From an uncultured Coprococcus sp. (GTDB taxonomy: Bacteria > Bacillota > Clostridia > Lachnospirales > Lachnospiraceae): DNA of 64,000 nucleotides. The position numbers were made by a program, and so were the translations under genes. Below the pieces are notes generated by a model. It did no database searches. It worked only from the letters and a program-made list of their open reading frames with translations, and was not told the origin of the DNA. Shown piece by piece: positions 42,199-53,069 of this stretch (position 1 is the first letter of the stretch; each line of letters starts with the position of its first letter). The stretch is from the NCBI GenBank assembly GCA_934277375.1, contig CAKQTZ010000009.1, forward strand, positions 32,000-95,999, in the 5' to 3' direction.

Positions 42199-43434
42199 TT
42201 ATGCATACAATGGATACTTCTCTACGATACTCTTTACAAGAGCTGCTGCCTTCTCCTTGTCATTGTCAAGGACTGCTGCCTTTATAGCGTCTGCGATGGT
42301 CTCCATATCGGCCTCGTTTGCACCCCTTGTTGTCACTGCAGGTGTTCCAAGTCTTATTCCACTTGTGACAAATGGTGACTTAGGATCATTTGGAACTGTA
42401 TTCTTGTTGGCTGTGATATGAACCTCATCAAGAAGCTTCTCTACTTCCTTACCTGTAAGCCCCAGTCTCTTAAGATCCATAAGCATAAGATGGTTGTCCG
42501 TACCACCTGATACTATATCAAAACCTCTTGCCATAAGAGCCTTTGCAAGAGCTGCAGCATTCTTTACTACCTGCTCCTGATATGCCTTGAACTCTGGTGT
42601 GAGCGCCTCTTTGAAGCATACCGCCTTACCTGCTATAACGTGCATAAGCGGACCGCCCTGTATTCCAGGGAACACTGCCTTATTAAAGTTGAACTTCTCA
42701 TTTATCTCGTTACTGCACATGATCATTCCACCACGAGGTCCGCGAAGTGTTTTATGTGTTGTTGTAGTTGTGACATGTGCATATGGAATAGGGCTCATGT
42801 GAAGTCCTGCTGCGACAAGTCCTGCGATGTGAGCCATATCCACCATAAGGTATGCTCCTACCTCATCTGCGATCTCTCTGAATCTCTTGAAATCTATAGC
42901 TCTGGCATATGCTGAAGCTCCAGCCACGATAAGCTTAGGCTTGCACTCTTTCGCAATCTCAAGAACCTTGTCATAATCTATAAATCCGTCATCATTTACT
43001 CCATAAGGAACACAGTGGAAATATTTTCCTGACATATTTACCGGTGAACCATGTGTAAGATGTCCACCATGATCAAGATTCATTCCCATGAATGTATCTC
43101 CAGGATTAAGAATTGCGAAAAATACTGCCATATTCGCCTGAGCACCTGAATGAGGCTGTACATTTACATACTCACATCCGAACAACTTCTTTGCTCTCTC
43201 TCTTGCAAGGTCCTCAACCACGTCAACGTACTGACAGCCTCCATAATATCTCTTTCCAGGATATCCCTCTGCATATTTATTGGTGAGATGGCTTCCCATT
43301 GCTGCCATAACCGCCTTTGATACGATATTCTCAGAAGCTATGAGCTCCAGATTATTATTCTGTCTGTTAAACTCGTCTGTCATAGCTGCTGCTACTTCCG
43401 GGTCTGCTTTTGTTATCTCGTCAAAACTGAACAT
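42199..43434 (-). CDS. glyA: Serine hydroxymethyltransferase
   Basis: A 411-residue PLP enzyme that interconverts serine and glycine and feeds one-carbon units to tetrahydrofolate. The signature around the cofactor lysine is [18 protein letters not shown], with the substrate-binding stretch [22 protein letters not shown] at the N-terminus and the YYGGCQYVD and SGAQANMAV motifs. The length is typical. It has its own promoter (43466-43495) and terminator, so it is a single-gene unit. The start ATG follows GGAGGT. Confidence 0.97.
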   Translation of the reverse strand: MFSFDEITKADPEVAAAMTDEFNRQNNNLELIASENIVSKAVMAAMGSHLTNKYAEGYPGKRYYGGCQYVDVVEDLARERAKKLFGCEYVNVQPHSGAQANMAVFFAILNPGDTFMGMNLDHGGHLTHGSPVNMSGKYFHCVPYGVNDDGFIDYDKVLEIAKECKPKLIVAGASAYARAIDFKRFREIADEVGAYLMVDMAHIAGLVAAGLHMSPIPYAHVTTTTTHKTLRGPRGGMIMCSNEINEKFNFNKAVFPGIQGGPLMHVIAGKAVCFKEALTPEFKAYQEQVVKNAAALAKALMARGFDIVSGGTDNHLMLMDLKRLGLTGKEVEKLLDEVHITANKNTVPNDPKSPFVTSGIRLGTPAVTTRGANEADMETIADAIKAAVLDNDKEKAAALVKSIVEKYPLYA

Positions 43435-43465
43435 CTTATATACCTCCGACTAAAAATTTGTTCCT

Positions 43466-43495
43466 ATTATACTCTTATACGGTCACATTTTTCAA
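43466..43495 (-). promoter_or_regulatory. Promoter of glyA
   Basis: Minus strand TTGAAA (43490-43495), 18 bp, TATAAT (43466-43471), about 32 nt before the glyA ATG. No riboswitch-like fold is seen in the short leader. Confidence 0.7.
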
Positions 43496-43542
43496 TATGC
43501 AAACGTTCATTTGTAATTCTTAAAGGTTCTTCGTCCTATAAC

Positions 43543-44505
43543 TTACCTTTCTTCCGTGTCAATCCTGATCATATCCTCATACTGTGAATATTCATACTGA
43601 TCATAGAAATATTCCCGGCTCTTATCCGATATTCCCAGCTCTCCATACCACTCAAGTAAAAGTATCTGTCTGAGTTTGGTCTTCGTCGGCTCCGCCAGTG
43701 AATTGTAGTGCCACAGACAGAAATGAAGCGCATAGTTGATATAATCCTTCTCCAGCTCCCTGTAGATTCCCTGCTGCCTGAGCACATCCCGCAGCGCGAT
43801 CAACATCCTGTAGAAATTGTCCCATGACTTTTCCCTCGTCTTGGACAGTGAATCTCTCGTATCTACCCTTCTGTGAATAAGTATCTCACGGACGGTTGAT
43901 ATCCTCCGTGCCATAACCAACGCACTGAACACGAACAATGCATCGTTTGTGGTACGCTGCTCCTGAAATTTCAGATTGTTTCTCTCAACGAACTCCCTGA
44001 GGTACAGTTTATCCCAGGCCCAGCCTACAAATGCCTTAAATATATTCGTCGATATCTGTCTGTAACTGAACGGCTCATAAGGAGGCAGCGCCCACTCTAT
44101 CATAGCCCATGGCTCATACACATACTCACCCGTATCCATGTTGTACTGGTCTGACTTGTACACGACTATCTCTGCACTGTCACTTTCCGCCTTCGTATAA
44201 GCCTTCTCAACCATATCCGGTTCAAAGAAATCATCACAGTCAAGAAACAGTATATATTTCCCGGCTGCCTCGCGCATCCCTCTGTTTCTGGCTGCTCCAC
44301 CTCCGCCGTTTTCCTCACGGATCAGCTTGATCCTCGGATCACCCGCAGCATACTTCTCCATGATACTGTATGATGCATCCACGGAACCATCATCCACACA
44401 TATTATCTCTATATTCTTCAAGGTCTGTCCGGTTATCATGTCCAGGCAATTTGCTATATATGCCTCCGCATTATATACCGGCAGAACTATAGATACATCG
44501 ACCAT
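43543..44505 (-). CDS. Family 2 glycosyltransferase
   Basis: A 320-residue cytosolic glycosyltransferase. The N-terminal GT-A domain has the full family 2 pattern: VSIVLPVYNAEAYIANCLDM, IICVDDGSVDAS, EENGGGGAARNRGM and the metal-binding FLDCDDFFEPDM. The C-terminal region (about 130-320) is helical and ends DQYEYSQYEDMIRID. The sugar is unknown; cell-surface polysaccharide synthesis is likely given the neighbouring gene. The ATG at 44505 follows AAGGCGG. It lies 27 nt after the preceding gene and shares its promoter. Confidence 0.88.
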   Translation of the reverse strand: MVDVSIVLPVYNAEAYIANCLDMITGQTLKNIEIICVDDGSVDASYSIMEKYAAGDPRIKLIREENGGGGAARNRGMREAAGKYILFLDCDDFFEPDMVEKAYTKAESDSAEIVVYKSDQYNMDTGEYVYEPWAMIEWALPPYEPFSYRQISTNIFKAFVGWAWDKLYLREFVERNNLKFQEQRTTNDALFVFSALVMARRISTVREILIHRRVDTRDSLSKTREKSWDNFYRMLIALRDVLRQQGIYRELEKDYINYALHFCLWHYNSLAEPTKTKLRQILLLEWYGELGISDKSREYFYDQYEYSQYEDMIRIDTEER

Positions 44506-44532
44506 TATCTACTACCGCCTTTATCTCGATTG

Positions 44533-45618
44533 TTATCTTCGCAGAATCTTCTTCACCAATTTCTTAATGGCTATAGGACATGCCATTATCACCTTGCCGG
44601 CTCTGAATGTTGTTGAAGTTTCATACGTCATCTTCTGTCTGTCCAGTTCATCAGCCAGTTTTTGTCTATGTTCAGCCTCCAGATTCTCTATATCCTGTCT
44701 GAACCGTTCCTCCGCTGCCTTTTGCTGGGCATCAAGCTCCTTCAACTGCCTGTCCAGCTCTCCGATCCTGCCATCCTTCTGTTTTACGCTCTGGGTAAGT
44801 TCCGCTATACGTCTGGCCTGCTCACTCTGCAGCATTTCCTCTCTCTGAAGCTGCATCTTCTGGTCATATATTTTCTTATTCAGGATTACTTTTCCAAGAT
44901 AGAATCTTTTCAGAAATCCGGGATCTCTGTCGAGTACATACAGAGCTGTTCTCTCCTCAGCGCTGAACATCGCAGGATCTATCTCATCCAGTTCGAGGCT
45001 TCTGTGGAAATCAACAACCATCCTCTCGGCAAATACCCAGCCGACCTCCTCCGTCATCCAGTGTAGCATCTCAAAATAGCACCTGAACCTTTGAAGTGAA
45101 TAATATGCTTTCCACTTCTGCCACAGATCCCAGTCATTCATCAGTATATCCTTCACAAAATCGTATCGCCTGTTTACATCAAATGCCGGTGCGGCCTCAT
45201 CTATCCAGACCGTGTCACTTCCAACACTGTCACATACCTCAACAGACACCAGCATAGCCTGCTGTGAATACACAAATGTCTGCCACAGGATATCCAGATC
45301 TGGAAATATCGTATCATCATTCATCCTCAGTCCTATCCCGTGTTCATCTAAAAACTTTCTGCTGTACACTCCGGCACATATATTGCGGATCAATATCGAC
45401 ATGACCGGATTCTGAGACAGATCCATCACAGTGTTGTAATCAACCCTGCCTATAACATCAACCCGTCCGCTGACCACACCTACAAAGTCAAGCTGTTTCG
45501 AAGCCGCTTCCTCTGCCAGTTGTCTTGCCGACTGCTCTGTTATATTCACACACGGGCGTGCCAAAAGCACATATCCATCCATTTCTATCTGTTTTAATTC
45601 TGTACGCTCAACACTCAC
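44533..45618 (-). CDS. Glycosyltransferase-associated protein with coiled coil, no GT-A catalytic half
   Basis: A 361-residue protein that resembles the C-terminal half of family 2 glycosyltransferases (LSQNPVMSILIRNICAGVYSRKFLDEHGIGLRMNDDTIFPDLDILWQTFVYSQ) but lacks the N-terminal sugar-nucleotide domain and a DxD motif; the residue set MNDDTIF is in the acceptor half. Residues about 255-330 form a charged coiled coil (EEMLQSEQARRIAELTQSVKQ...ELDRQLKELDAQQKAAEERF). The last 25 residues (STTFRAGKVIMACPIAIKKLVKKILRR) match tails seen on other polysaccharide glycosyltransferases. The start is GTG with AAAGGGGG upstream. It may be a truncated transferase or an assembly partner of the next gene. 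Confidence 0.55.
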   Translation of the reverse strand: MSVERTELKQIEMDGYVLLARPCVNITEQSARQLAEEAASKQLDFVGVVSGRVDVIGRVDYNTVMDLSQNPVMSILIRNICAGVYSRKFLDEHGIGLRMNDDTIFPDLDILWQTFVYSQQAMLVSVEVCDSVGSDTVWIDEAAPAFDVNRRYDFVKDILMNDWDLWQKWKAYYSLQRFRCYFEMLHWMTEEVGWVFAERMVVDFHRSLELDEIDPAMFSAEERTALYVLDRDPGFLKRFYLGKVILNKKIYDQKMQLQREEMLQSEQARRIAELTQSVKQKDGRIGELDRQLKELDAQQKAAEERFRQDIENLEAEHRQKLADELDRQKMTYETSTTFRAGKVIMACPIAIKKLVKKILRR

Positions 45619-45645
45619 TGATCTATCCCCCTTTGCTCATGTATT

Positions 45646-45674
45646 AATATAACTTTTATTGTCATAACAGTCAA
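45646..45674 (-). promoter_or_regulatory. Promoter of the glycosyltransferase pair
   Basis: Minus strand TTGACT (45669-45674), 17 bp, TATATT (45646-45651), about 27 nt before the GTG at 45618. Confidence 0.6.
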
Positions 45675-45681
45675 CTTAAAT

Positions 45682-45710
45682 GGGCACATGCCATATACTG
45701 ACACGTGCCC
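45682..45710 (-). terminator. Hairpin after clpB, likely terminator
   Basis: GGGCAC-x-TG / CA-x-GTGCCC (45682-45710) lies 9 nt beyond the clpB stop. The U tract on the minus strand is short (ATTT), so the form is imperfect. Confidence 0.45.
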
Positions 45711-45718
45711 ATCTTATA

Positions 45719-48292
45719 TTATTCATTTTCTGCTGTAAGTTCAGATCCATCATAATCGATAACTATAGCCGACTGCGTGCTCACACTGCCCGCAAGTATC
45801 ATTCTTGCAACAAGTGTCTCCACATTCTTCTGCAGATACCTCTTAAGAGGTCTTGCACCATATACCTGATCATATCCCTGATCGATGATGTGCTGCTTTG
45901 CACTCTCAGTGATCTTGATCGTGATCTCCCTGTCAGCCAATCGGCTGTTCAGGTCAGCCACGAGCAGATCAACGATACCACTGATGTTATCCTTGGACAA
46001 TGCCCTGAATGTGATGATCTCATCGATACGGTTCAGGAACTCAGGCCTGAATCTGCTCTTGAGCTGAGCCATTACATTGTTCTTCAGTTCATCCGTGATC
46101 TCTCCACCGGCAGCTGCAATATCCGCACCGCCGATATTGGATGTCATGATGATGATCGTGTTCTTAAAGTCAACAGTTCTGCCCTGAGAATCCGTGATAC
46201 GTCCGTCATCAAGCACCTGAAGGAGGACATTGAACACATCCGGATGAGCTTTCTCTATCTCATCAAAGAGTACAACTGAATACGGCTTTCTACGGACAGC
46301 CTCTGTGAGCTGACCGCCTTCATCATATCCTACATATCCTGGAGGCGCTCCTATAAGTCTTGACACGCTGTGCTTCTCCATATATTCACTCATATCGATA
46401 CGGACCATGTTCTGCTCATTGTCAAACAGCGCCGCAGCAAGACTCTTTGCAAGCTCCGTCTTACCTACGCCGGTTGGTCCAAGGAATATAAATGAACCTA
46501 TCGGCTTGCTAGGATCCTTTATTCCTGCTTTTGATCTGATGATCGCATCGCTGACATACTCAACGGCCTCATCCTGACCTACAACTCGCTTCTTAAGTTC
46601 ACTGGCAAGATTAAGAGTTTTGCTCTTCTCACTCTCTGTAAGTTTTGCAACAGGTATTCCCGTCCACTTGGATACGATCTTGGATATCTCGTCCTCTGAA
46701 ACCACCTCATGTACGAGCTCCCTCTCCTTATCTGAAGCTGTGGACTCAGCCTCTGCAAGTTCCTTCTGGATAGCAGGAAGCTTGCCATACTGAAGCTCTG
46801 CAGCCTTGTTCAGATCATAGTTCCTCTGAGCTGCCTGTATATCGGCCTTGACCTGCTCCATCTCTTCCTTGAGTGTTCTTATCTTCTCAACTGCAGCCTT
46901 TTCGTTCTCCCACTTTGCTTTCAGGGAATTTGCCTGATCCTTGAGTTCTGCCAGCTCAGCCTGAAGGTCTGCCAGCCTCTGCTTTGACAGATTATCCTCC
47001 TCCTTCTTGAGCGCTGTCTCCTCGATCTCCAGCTGCATTATCTTACGTGTGATCTCATCCACCTCAACAGGCATTGAGTCAAGCTCTGTCTTGATCATGG
47101 CACACGCCTCATCGACAAGATCTATGGCCTTATCCGGCAGGAACCTGTCTGTTATATATCTATTGGATAGAACCGCCGCGCTTACAAGGGCGCCATCTGA
47201 TATCTTGACTCCATGAAACACCTCGTACCTCTCCTTGATTCCTCGGAGGATAGATATGGTATCCTCAACCGTTGGCTCATCTACCATAACAGGCTGGAAA
47301 CGTCTCTCGAGAGCCGCATCCTTCTCTATATACTGTCTGTACTCATTCAGTGTTGTGGCACCTATACAGTGAAGCTCGCCCCTGGCAAGCATAGGTTTGA
47401 GCATGTTGCCCGCATCCATGGCACCGTCAGTTTTGCCGGCTCCAACGATGGTGTGAAGCTCATCGATGAACATAATAACCTCGCCCTCGGACTTCTTCAC
47501 CTCATCCAGAACGTTTTTAAGTCTCTCCTCGAATTCACCTCTATACTTTGCACCTGCTACAAGAGCTCCCATATCCAGTGCAAATATCTTCTTGTTCTTA
47601 AGTCCCTCTGGCACATCGCCTCTGAGTATCCTCTGTGCGAGTCCCTCTACAACCGCAGTCTTACCTACGCCAGGCTCACCGATAAGGACAGGATTATTCT
47701 TGGTCTTCCTTGACAGGATCCTGATCACATTTCGTATCTCAGCATCACGTCCGATTACCGGGTCAAGCTTCTGCTGTCTTGCCCTCTCGACCAGATCATA
47801 TCCGAACTTCTCCATCGCTTCATATGAGCTCTCCGGATCATCACTGTCCACCTTGTGGTTACCTCTGATCTCTGCCAGCTCCTTGAGGAATGCATTCCTG
47901 CTGACTCCCCAGCCTTTGAGAAGCTCCTTGACATCCGAATCAGCCTTATCCACCATACCGAGGAACAAATGCTCAACAGACACATATGTGTCGCCCATCT
48001 GCTTTGCTTCCTTCTCTGCCTGGATGAGAGCCTTTGAGAAGTTATTTCCGGCATACATATTGCCACCGCTGACCTTCGGCAGCCTTGCCAGCTTATCCTC
48101 CACCGCATTCACGGCATCAGTAACATTCACGCCCATCTTCTCAAATATCTTGGCTATCAAACTGTCATCTATCTCAAGCAAGCCAGCCAAAAGGTGCATC
48201 TGCGTAAGTTCCTGATTGTCGTACTCCAGAGCTTTTTCTTTTGATTTCTCTACAACTTCCAACGATTTACGTGTGTATTTATCCATCTCCAT
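45719..48292 (-). CDS. clpB: ATP-dependent chaperone ClpB
   Basis: An 857-residue HSP100 disaggregase that works with DnaK to rescue aggregated proteins. The N-terminal Clp_N repeat domain ([20 protein letters not shown]) is followed by NBD1 ([33 protein letters not shown]), a middle coiled coil (about 400-525, [25 protein letters not shown]) and NBD2 ([53 protein letters not shown]). The coiled-coil M domain separates it from ClpA/ClpC. The ATG at 48292 has AAGGAGG upstream. Regulation by HrcA is visible: a perfect CIRCE overlaps its promoter. Confidence 0.97.
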   Translation of the reverse strand: MEMDKYTRKSLEVVEKSKEKALEYDNQELTQMHLLAGLLEIDDSLIAKIFEKMGVNVTDAVNAVEDKLARLPKVSGGNMYAGNNFSKALIQAEKEAKQMGDTYVSVEHLFLGMVDKADSDVKELLKGWGVSRNAFLKELAEIRGNHKVDSDDPESSYEAMEKFGYDLVERARQQKLDPVIGRDAEIRNVIRILSRKTKNNPVLIGEPGVGKTAVVEGLAQRILRGDVPEGLKNKKIFALDMGALVAGAKYRGEFEERLKNVLDEVKKSEGEVIMFIDELHTIVGAGKTDGAMDAGNMLKPMLARGELHCIGATTLNEYRQYIEKDAALERRFQPVMVDEPTVEDTISILRGIKERYEVFHGVKISDGALVSAAVLSNRYITDRFLPDKAIDLVDEACAMIKTELDSMPVEVDEITRKIMQLEIEETALKKEEDNLSKQRLADLQAELAELKDQANSLKAKWENEKAAVEKIRTLKEEMEQVKADIQAAQRNYDLNKAAELQYGKLPAIQKELAEAESTASDKERELVHEVVSEDEISKIVSKWTGIPVAKLTESEKSKTLNLASELKKRVVGQDEAVEYVSDAIIRSKAGIKDPSKPIGSFIFLGPTGVGKTELAKSLAAALFDNEQNMVRIDMSEYMEKHSVSRLIGAPPGYVGYDEGGQLTEAVRRKPYSVVLFDEIEKAHPDVFNVLLQVLDDGRITDSQGRTVDFKNTIIIMTSNIGGADIAAAGGEITDELKNNVMAQLKSRFRPEFLNRIDEIITFRALSKDNISGIVDLLVADLNSRLADREITIKITESAKQHIIDQGYDQVYGARPLKRYLQKNVETLVARMILAGSVSTQSAIVIDYDGSELTAENE

Positions 48293-48368
48293 AGCTGTTT
48301 ACCTCCTTAGCTCCTAAACTAAACTTTCAGGGAACTGATACTTCAATATCACTTCCCTGTCTGATGAT

Positions 48369-48397
48369 AATATAACACACCTGTTAGCACTCGTCAA
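48369..48397 (-). promoter_or_regulatory. Promoter of clpB
   Basis: Minus strand TTGACG (48392-48397), 17 bp, TATATT (48369-48374). The -35 box lies inside the spacer of the CIRCE element, so HrcA bound there would block RNA polymerase. Confidence 0.75.
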
Positions 48398-48410
48398 GCA
48401 TGAGTGCTAA
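48384..48410. promoter_or_regulatory. CIRCE heat-shock operator
   Basis: TTAGCACTC-N9-GAGTGCTAA with no mismatch to consensus. It is the binding site of the heat-shock repressor HrcA and lies over the clpB promoter. Confidence 0.95.
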
Positions 48411-48461
48411 TATTTTTTTTGTATTTTAATCTGCTTCCTGTGTATCTTTGTCCACACACAT

Positions 48462-48507
48462 AAAAAGCTTCCCCTGGACGCCATTAGCAGGCATCCGTCA
48501 GGGAAGC
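48462..48507 (-). terminator. Terminator of the family 1 glycosidase gene
   Basis: A long hairpin with arms GCTTCCC / GGGGAAGC (48467-48507) and a further paired inner part, then TTTTT on the minus strand. It is 49 nt after the glycosidase stop. Confidence 0.8.
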
Positions 48508-48555
48508 GTATTCAGAGTATCCTATAAAATAACTTTGATATGAATAATCGTGTTA

Positions 48556-50025
<1,470 letters not shown>

Positions 50026-50065
50026 TTATATCAGACATGCCTTCTCCATGTCTTTTTATCGTATT

Positions 50066-50788
50066 TTACAGACTGCCAAGCACATCGCCTATCTTATCCG
50101 CAATAAGAAGATCTGCATTGGCATCTGACTGTGTCGGTGACATATTGATAACTACCAGTTTTCTGCCTCTGAAGTATCTGATAAGCCCTGCAGCTGGATA
50201 TACTACAAGAGAAGTCCCGCCTATTATCAGCGTATCCGCCTCCGATATATACCTGAGCGCATTTGACATATTCTCATCATTCAAAGCCTCCTCGTACAGT
50301 ACGACATCAGGCTTTACGGTGCCGCCGCACTTCTCGCACTTAGGGACACCGTCCGAATTAACTATATAATCCAGATTGTAAAATGCATGACAGCGCTCAC
50401 AATAATTCCTGTGAACTGAACCATGTAGTTCTATGACATTCTTACTGCCTGCCATCTGATGAAGTCCATCAATGTTCTGTGTTATCACGGTCTTGAGCTT
50501 GCCATGCTTCTCCAGCTCTGCTAACTTGATATGAGCCTTGTTCGGCTTTGCATCTGCAAATATCATCTTGTCCTTGTAAAACCGATAGAACTCCTCCGGA
50601 TTACGCAGATAGAAGCTATGGCTTATTATAGTCTCTGGTGGATACTTATACTTCTGGTTATATAACCCATCCACACTTCTGAAATCCGGAATGCCGCTCT
50701 CTGTAGATACACCGGCTCCACCGAAAAACACTATATTATCCGATTCATCTACAATTCTACGGAGCTTCTCTATCTTCTCCATATCCAT
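50066..50788 (-). CDS. Sirtuin (SIR2) NAD-dependent protein deacylase
   Basis: A 240-residue class U/III-like sirtuin that removes acyl groups from lysines using NAD+. NAD-binding motifs are FFGGAGVSTESGIPDFRS and ITQNIDGLHQMAGS, with the catalytic His in IELHGSVH. The zinc ribbon has CERC and CEKCGG, and GGTSLVVYPAAGLI closes the Rossmann fold. The start at 50788 follows GAGGAGG with an 11-nt spacer; a second ATG two codons later is possible. The GTG further upstream falls within the ribosome binding site and is unlikely. It lies 27 nt after cdaR and may be in its operon. Confidence 0.93.
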   Translation of the reverse strand: MDMEKIEKLRRIVDESDNIVFFGGAGVSTESGIPDFRSVDGLYNQKYKYPPETIISHSFYLRNPEEFYRFYKDKMIFADAKPNKAHIKLAELEKHGKLKTVITQNIDGLHQMAGSKNVIELHGSVHRNYCERCHAFYNLDYIVNSDGVPKCEKCGGTVKPDVVLYEEALNDENMSNALRYISEADTLIIGGTSLVVYPAAGLIRYFRGRKLVVINMSPTQSDANADLLIADKIGDVLGSL

Positions 50789-50815
50789 CGAAATGTACAC
50801 CTCCTCACTATATGT

Positions 50816-52078
50816 CTACTGTGAGACTGTCACCTTTACTGTCACTGTGCACTGGCTGTTTACTGTATAATCCTCTCCATCAGGAACACTGAGTGTCACT
50901 GTGTTGTCGCCATACGACAGCTCTGATGCATCTATCGACAATCTCAACTTCTTAACAGTAACCTTAGATACCGCACTTGATATTCCGCTCACTGCTATGG
51001 TATTGCTGTCGCTCATTGTGATCTCATAGTTATATCCACTCTGTTTATTCTTGATAGCTATATCGCTTGCCGAGACAGCTATGTTTCTCGTAACAGATTT
51101 CTCTACAGCCACTTTTACATTGATGTATGCACTGTCCTTCGTAACAACCACACCGTCTGGCAGATATTTGGACACATCCAATGTCGTCTCAACATCACCT
51201 GTGCAGCCACTTATATCCACGTCATCTATCTCCAGACTCTTTATATCCTTGATCACGGATGTGTCTCCACCTATATCTATAGTTTCAGGAACATAGGTCA
51301 CACTGGAAACTACATATGCCGAATCAGGCTCGCCCTTCACATCTATGCTTACCGGAATATTCTTGATCTTATATACCGGCACCGTAACAGATATCGACAT
51401 CTCATCGTATGACAATGTCTTGTCCGAAACCTTCTCTCCATCCGAAGTGACAAATGAAGGCTCACAGTTAGTCGTTATATCATCCTTTGCATTCCTGGTG
51501 TCAACTGTGACCTCTGCCCTGTCTATGCTGGATACAACACTTGCAGCTCCACTTATAGTTATAAGGTTTGGTGCTGCTACACTATTGCCAACAGTATAGC
51601 CCTTGGCTACATCACCCGTAGTGACCACCTTAACCGGAACAGACACCGTTTTCTCGTTCTCAAGTTCAACAGACATCACATTGTCCACAACTGTTACACT
51701 TACCTTTTTTGCTATATTATTGTTGTTGGCTGTAACTGTTATCGGCACAGCATTGGTTATTGATATCTTGGACATATCAGCCACCGCCTTGAAATCAGAT
51801 GAATCCAGATTGCTTATAACTGATTTTCTTCCCTTTATCACGATATCCACCGTGTCTCCTGATGTAATCGTATACAACTGATTCTTGCTTGTTATTGCAT
51901 CTGTGTTGATAAGATTAACCTGCACATTGCTTATTGTCTTGGTGACTGCTGAATCATCTATGTTCAGTACTAACAGCCAGACCAGGAAACCCAGTATAAC
52001 CGATAGAAGCTTAAGTCCAAGATTACTGTATATCTTGTTCTTTTTTTTCTTCTCTACGCCATTATTCTTCACTGTCAT
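50816..52078 (-). CDS. cdaR: CdaR (YbbR-domain) regulator of diadenylate cyclase
   Basis: A 420-residue membrane-anchored protein. One transmembrane helix near the N-terminus (LGLKLLSVILGFLVWLLVLNI) is followed by about four YbbR repeats outside the membrane (for example SNVQVNLINTDAITSKNQLYTITSGDTVDIVIKGRKS and DVKGEPDSAYVVSSVTYVPETIDIGGDTSVIKDIKS). CdaR modulates CdaA in the c-di-AMP synthase complex. The start overlaps the end of cdaA by 17 nt, indicating tight coupling; GTG two codons downstream is an alternative. glmM, usually the third gene in this operon in Bacilli, is absent and sir2 is in its place. Confidence 0.9.
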   Translation of the reverse strand: MTVKNNGVEKKKKNKIYSNLGLKLLSVILGFLVWLLVLNIDDSAVTKTISNVQVNLINTDAITSKNQLYTITSGDTVDIVIKGRKSVISNLDSSDFKAVADMSKISITNAVPITVTANNNNIAKKVSVTVVDNVMSVELENEKTVSVPVKVVTTGDVAKGYTVGNSVAAPNLITISGAASVVSSIDRAEVTVDTRNAKDDITTNCEPSFVTSDGEKVSDKTLSYDEMSISVTVPVYKIKNIPVSIDVKGEPDSAYVVSSVTYVPETIDIGGDTSVIKDIKSLEIDDVDISGCTGDVETTLDVSKYLPDGVVVTKDSAYINVKVAVEKSVTRNIAVSASDIAIKNKQSGYNYEITMSDSNTIAVSGISSAVSKVTVKKLRLSIDASELSYGDNTVTLSVPDGEDYTVNSQCTVTVKVTVSQ

Positions 52079-52988
52079 CAGCCTCCTTTCTGGAAGCCTT
52101 ATCCCTGTTCTCTATTACAACTCTCTTTCTTCTCTTCTTCACAGGTCTGCCTCCTGCTGCCCTGTGGAGTTTCCTGCTATTGTATTCCTTACACAGGGTC
52201 TGAAGGTGGCTTCTCACTCCTTCACTGTCAAGATTTCTGAAAAGCTCTCCGCCCTGGGCTATGGATATTGATCCGGTCTCCTCGGATACGATAAGTGTCA
52301 TACTGTCTGAAACCTCACTGATTCCAATACCGGCTCTGTGTCTTGTTCCAAGCTCCTTGTTGATCGAATCATTTGCCGAAAGCGGCAGATAACACGTAGC
52401 TGATACCACGCGATTCCTTCTTATGATAACCGCGCCATCATGGAGAGGGGTGTTATGCTCAAATATATTGAGAAGCAGCTGATTTGTGACAACCGCATCT
52501 ATTGGTATACCTGTATCGATATATTCTCCTAAAGCCACCTCGTTCTCAATAACTATAAGCGCACCTGTGCGGTTTGCCGACAATACCTGTACTGTCTTCA
52601 CAAGCTCATATATTGTCTTATCTGATATAATGCCCTCTTCCTCATTATCTCTGATTATATAATTGATAAGCTTCTTTCTTCCAAGCTGTTCAAGACCACG
52701 TCTGAACTCCGGCTGAAAAAGAATAACAACCGCTATTATTCCCACACTGAATGCATTCTTCAAAATATATAGAATAGTATTGAACTGGAATACTGCCGCA
52801 ATAGCCGTAAACAATACGATCATAACTATACCCTTGAGCAGCGTCCAGGCCCTGCTGGTCTTGAACCACAGCATGATCCTGTAAATAAAGAATGACAAAA
52901 TGAGAATCTCTATTATATCAACTGTACTTGGAACCGTTATATAAAACCAGTCAAAGTATGTTGATATAAATGTTACTATCTTTTCCAT
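52062..52988 (-). CDS. cdaA: Diadenylate cyclase CdaA
   Basis: A 308-residue membrane enzyme that makes c-di-AMP from two ATP. Three transmembrane segments lie in the first 90 residues (VDIIEILILSFFIYRIMLWF, LLKGIVMIVLFTAIAAVF, ILYILKNAFSVGIIAVVILF). The DAC domain has DGA at 184-186 in LHDGAVIIRRNR and RHRAGIG at 216-222, both required for catalysis. The C-terminal tail is basic then acidic. The ATG follows AAGGAGG. c-di-AMP controls potassium and osmotic balance, so the NhaC antiporter at 60 kb may be relevant, though this is inference. Confidence 0.96.
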   Translation of the reverse strand: MEKIVTFISTYFDWFYITVPSTVDIIEILILSFFIYRIMLWFKTSRAWTLLKGIVMIVLFTAIAAVFQFNTILYILKNAFSVGIIAVVILFQPEFRRGLEQLGRKKLINYIIRDNEEEGIISDKTIYELVKTVQVLSANRTGALIVIENEVALGEYIDTGIPIDAVVTNQLLLNIFEHNTPLHDGAVIIRRNRVVSATCYLPLSANDSINKELGTRHRAGIGISEVSDSMTLIVSEETGSISIAQGGELFRNLDSEGVRSHLQTLCKEYNSRKLHRAAGGRPVKKRRKRVVIENRDKASRKEADDSEE

Positions 52989-53024
52989 TTTATCCTCCTT
53001 TCAAAAATGTCTGTAGAATTAATA

Positions 53025-53046
53025 TGACCTGACTAACGTCAGGTCA
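53025..53046. promoter_or_regulatory. Perfect palindrome between cdaA and a membrane protein gene
   Basis: TGACCTGAC-TAAC-GTCAGGTCA, a 9-bp perfect inverted repeat of 22 bp. On the minus strand it follows the upstream gene's stop by 23 nt and precedes the cdaA start by about 37 nt. It may be an operator or a short hairpin terminator; the following sequence (TATTAATT) has little U run. Confidence 0.45.
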
Positions 53047-53069
53047 CATATACTCTCGTGTCAATGTAT

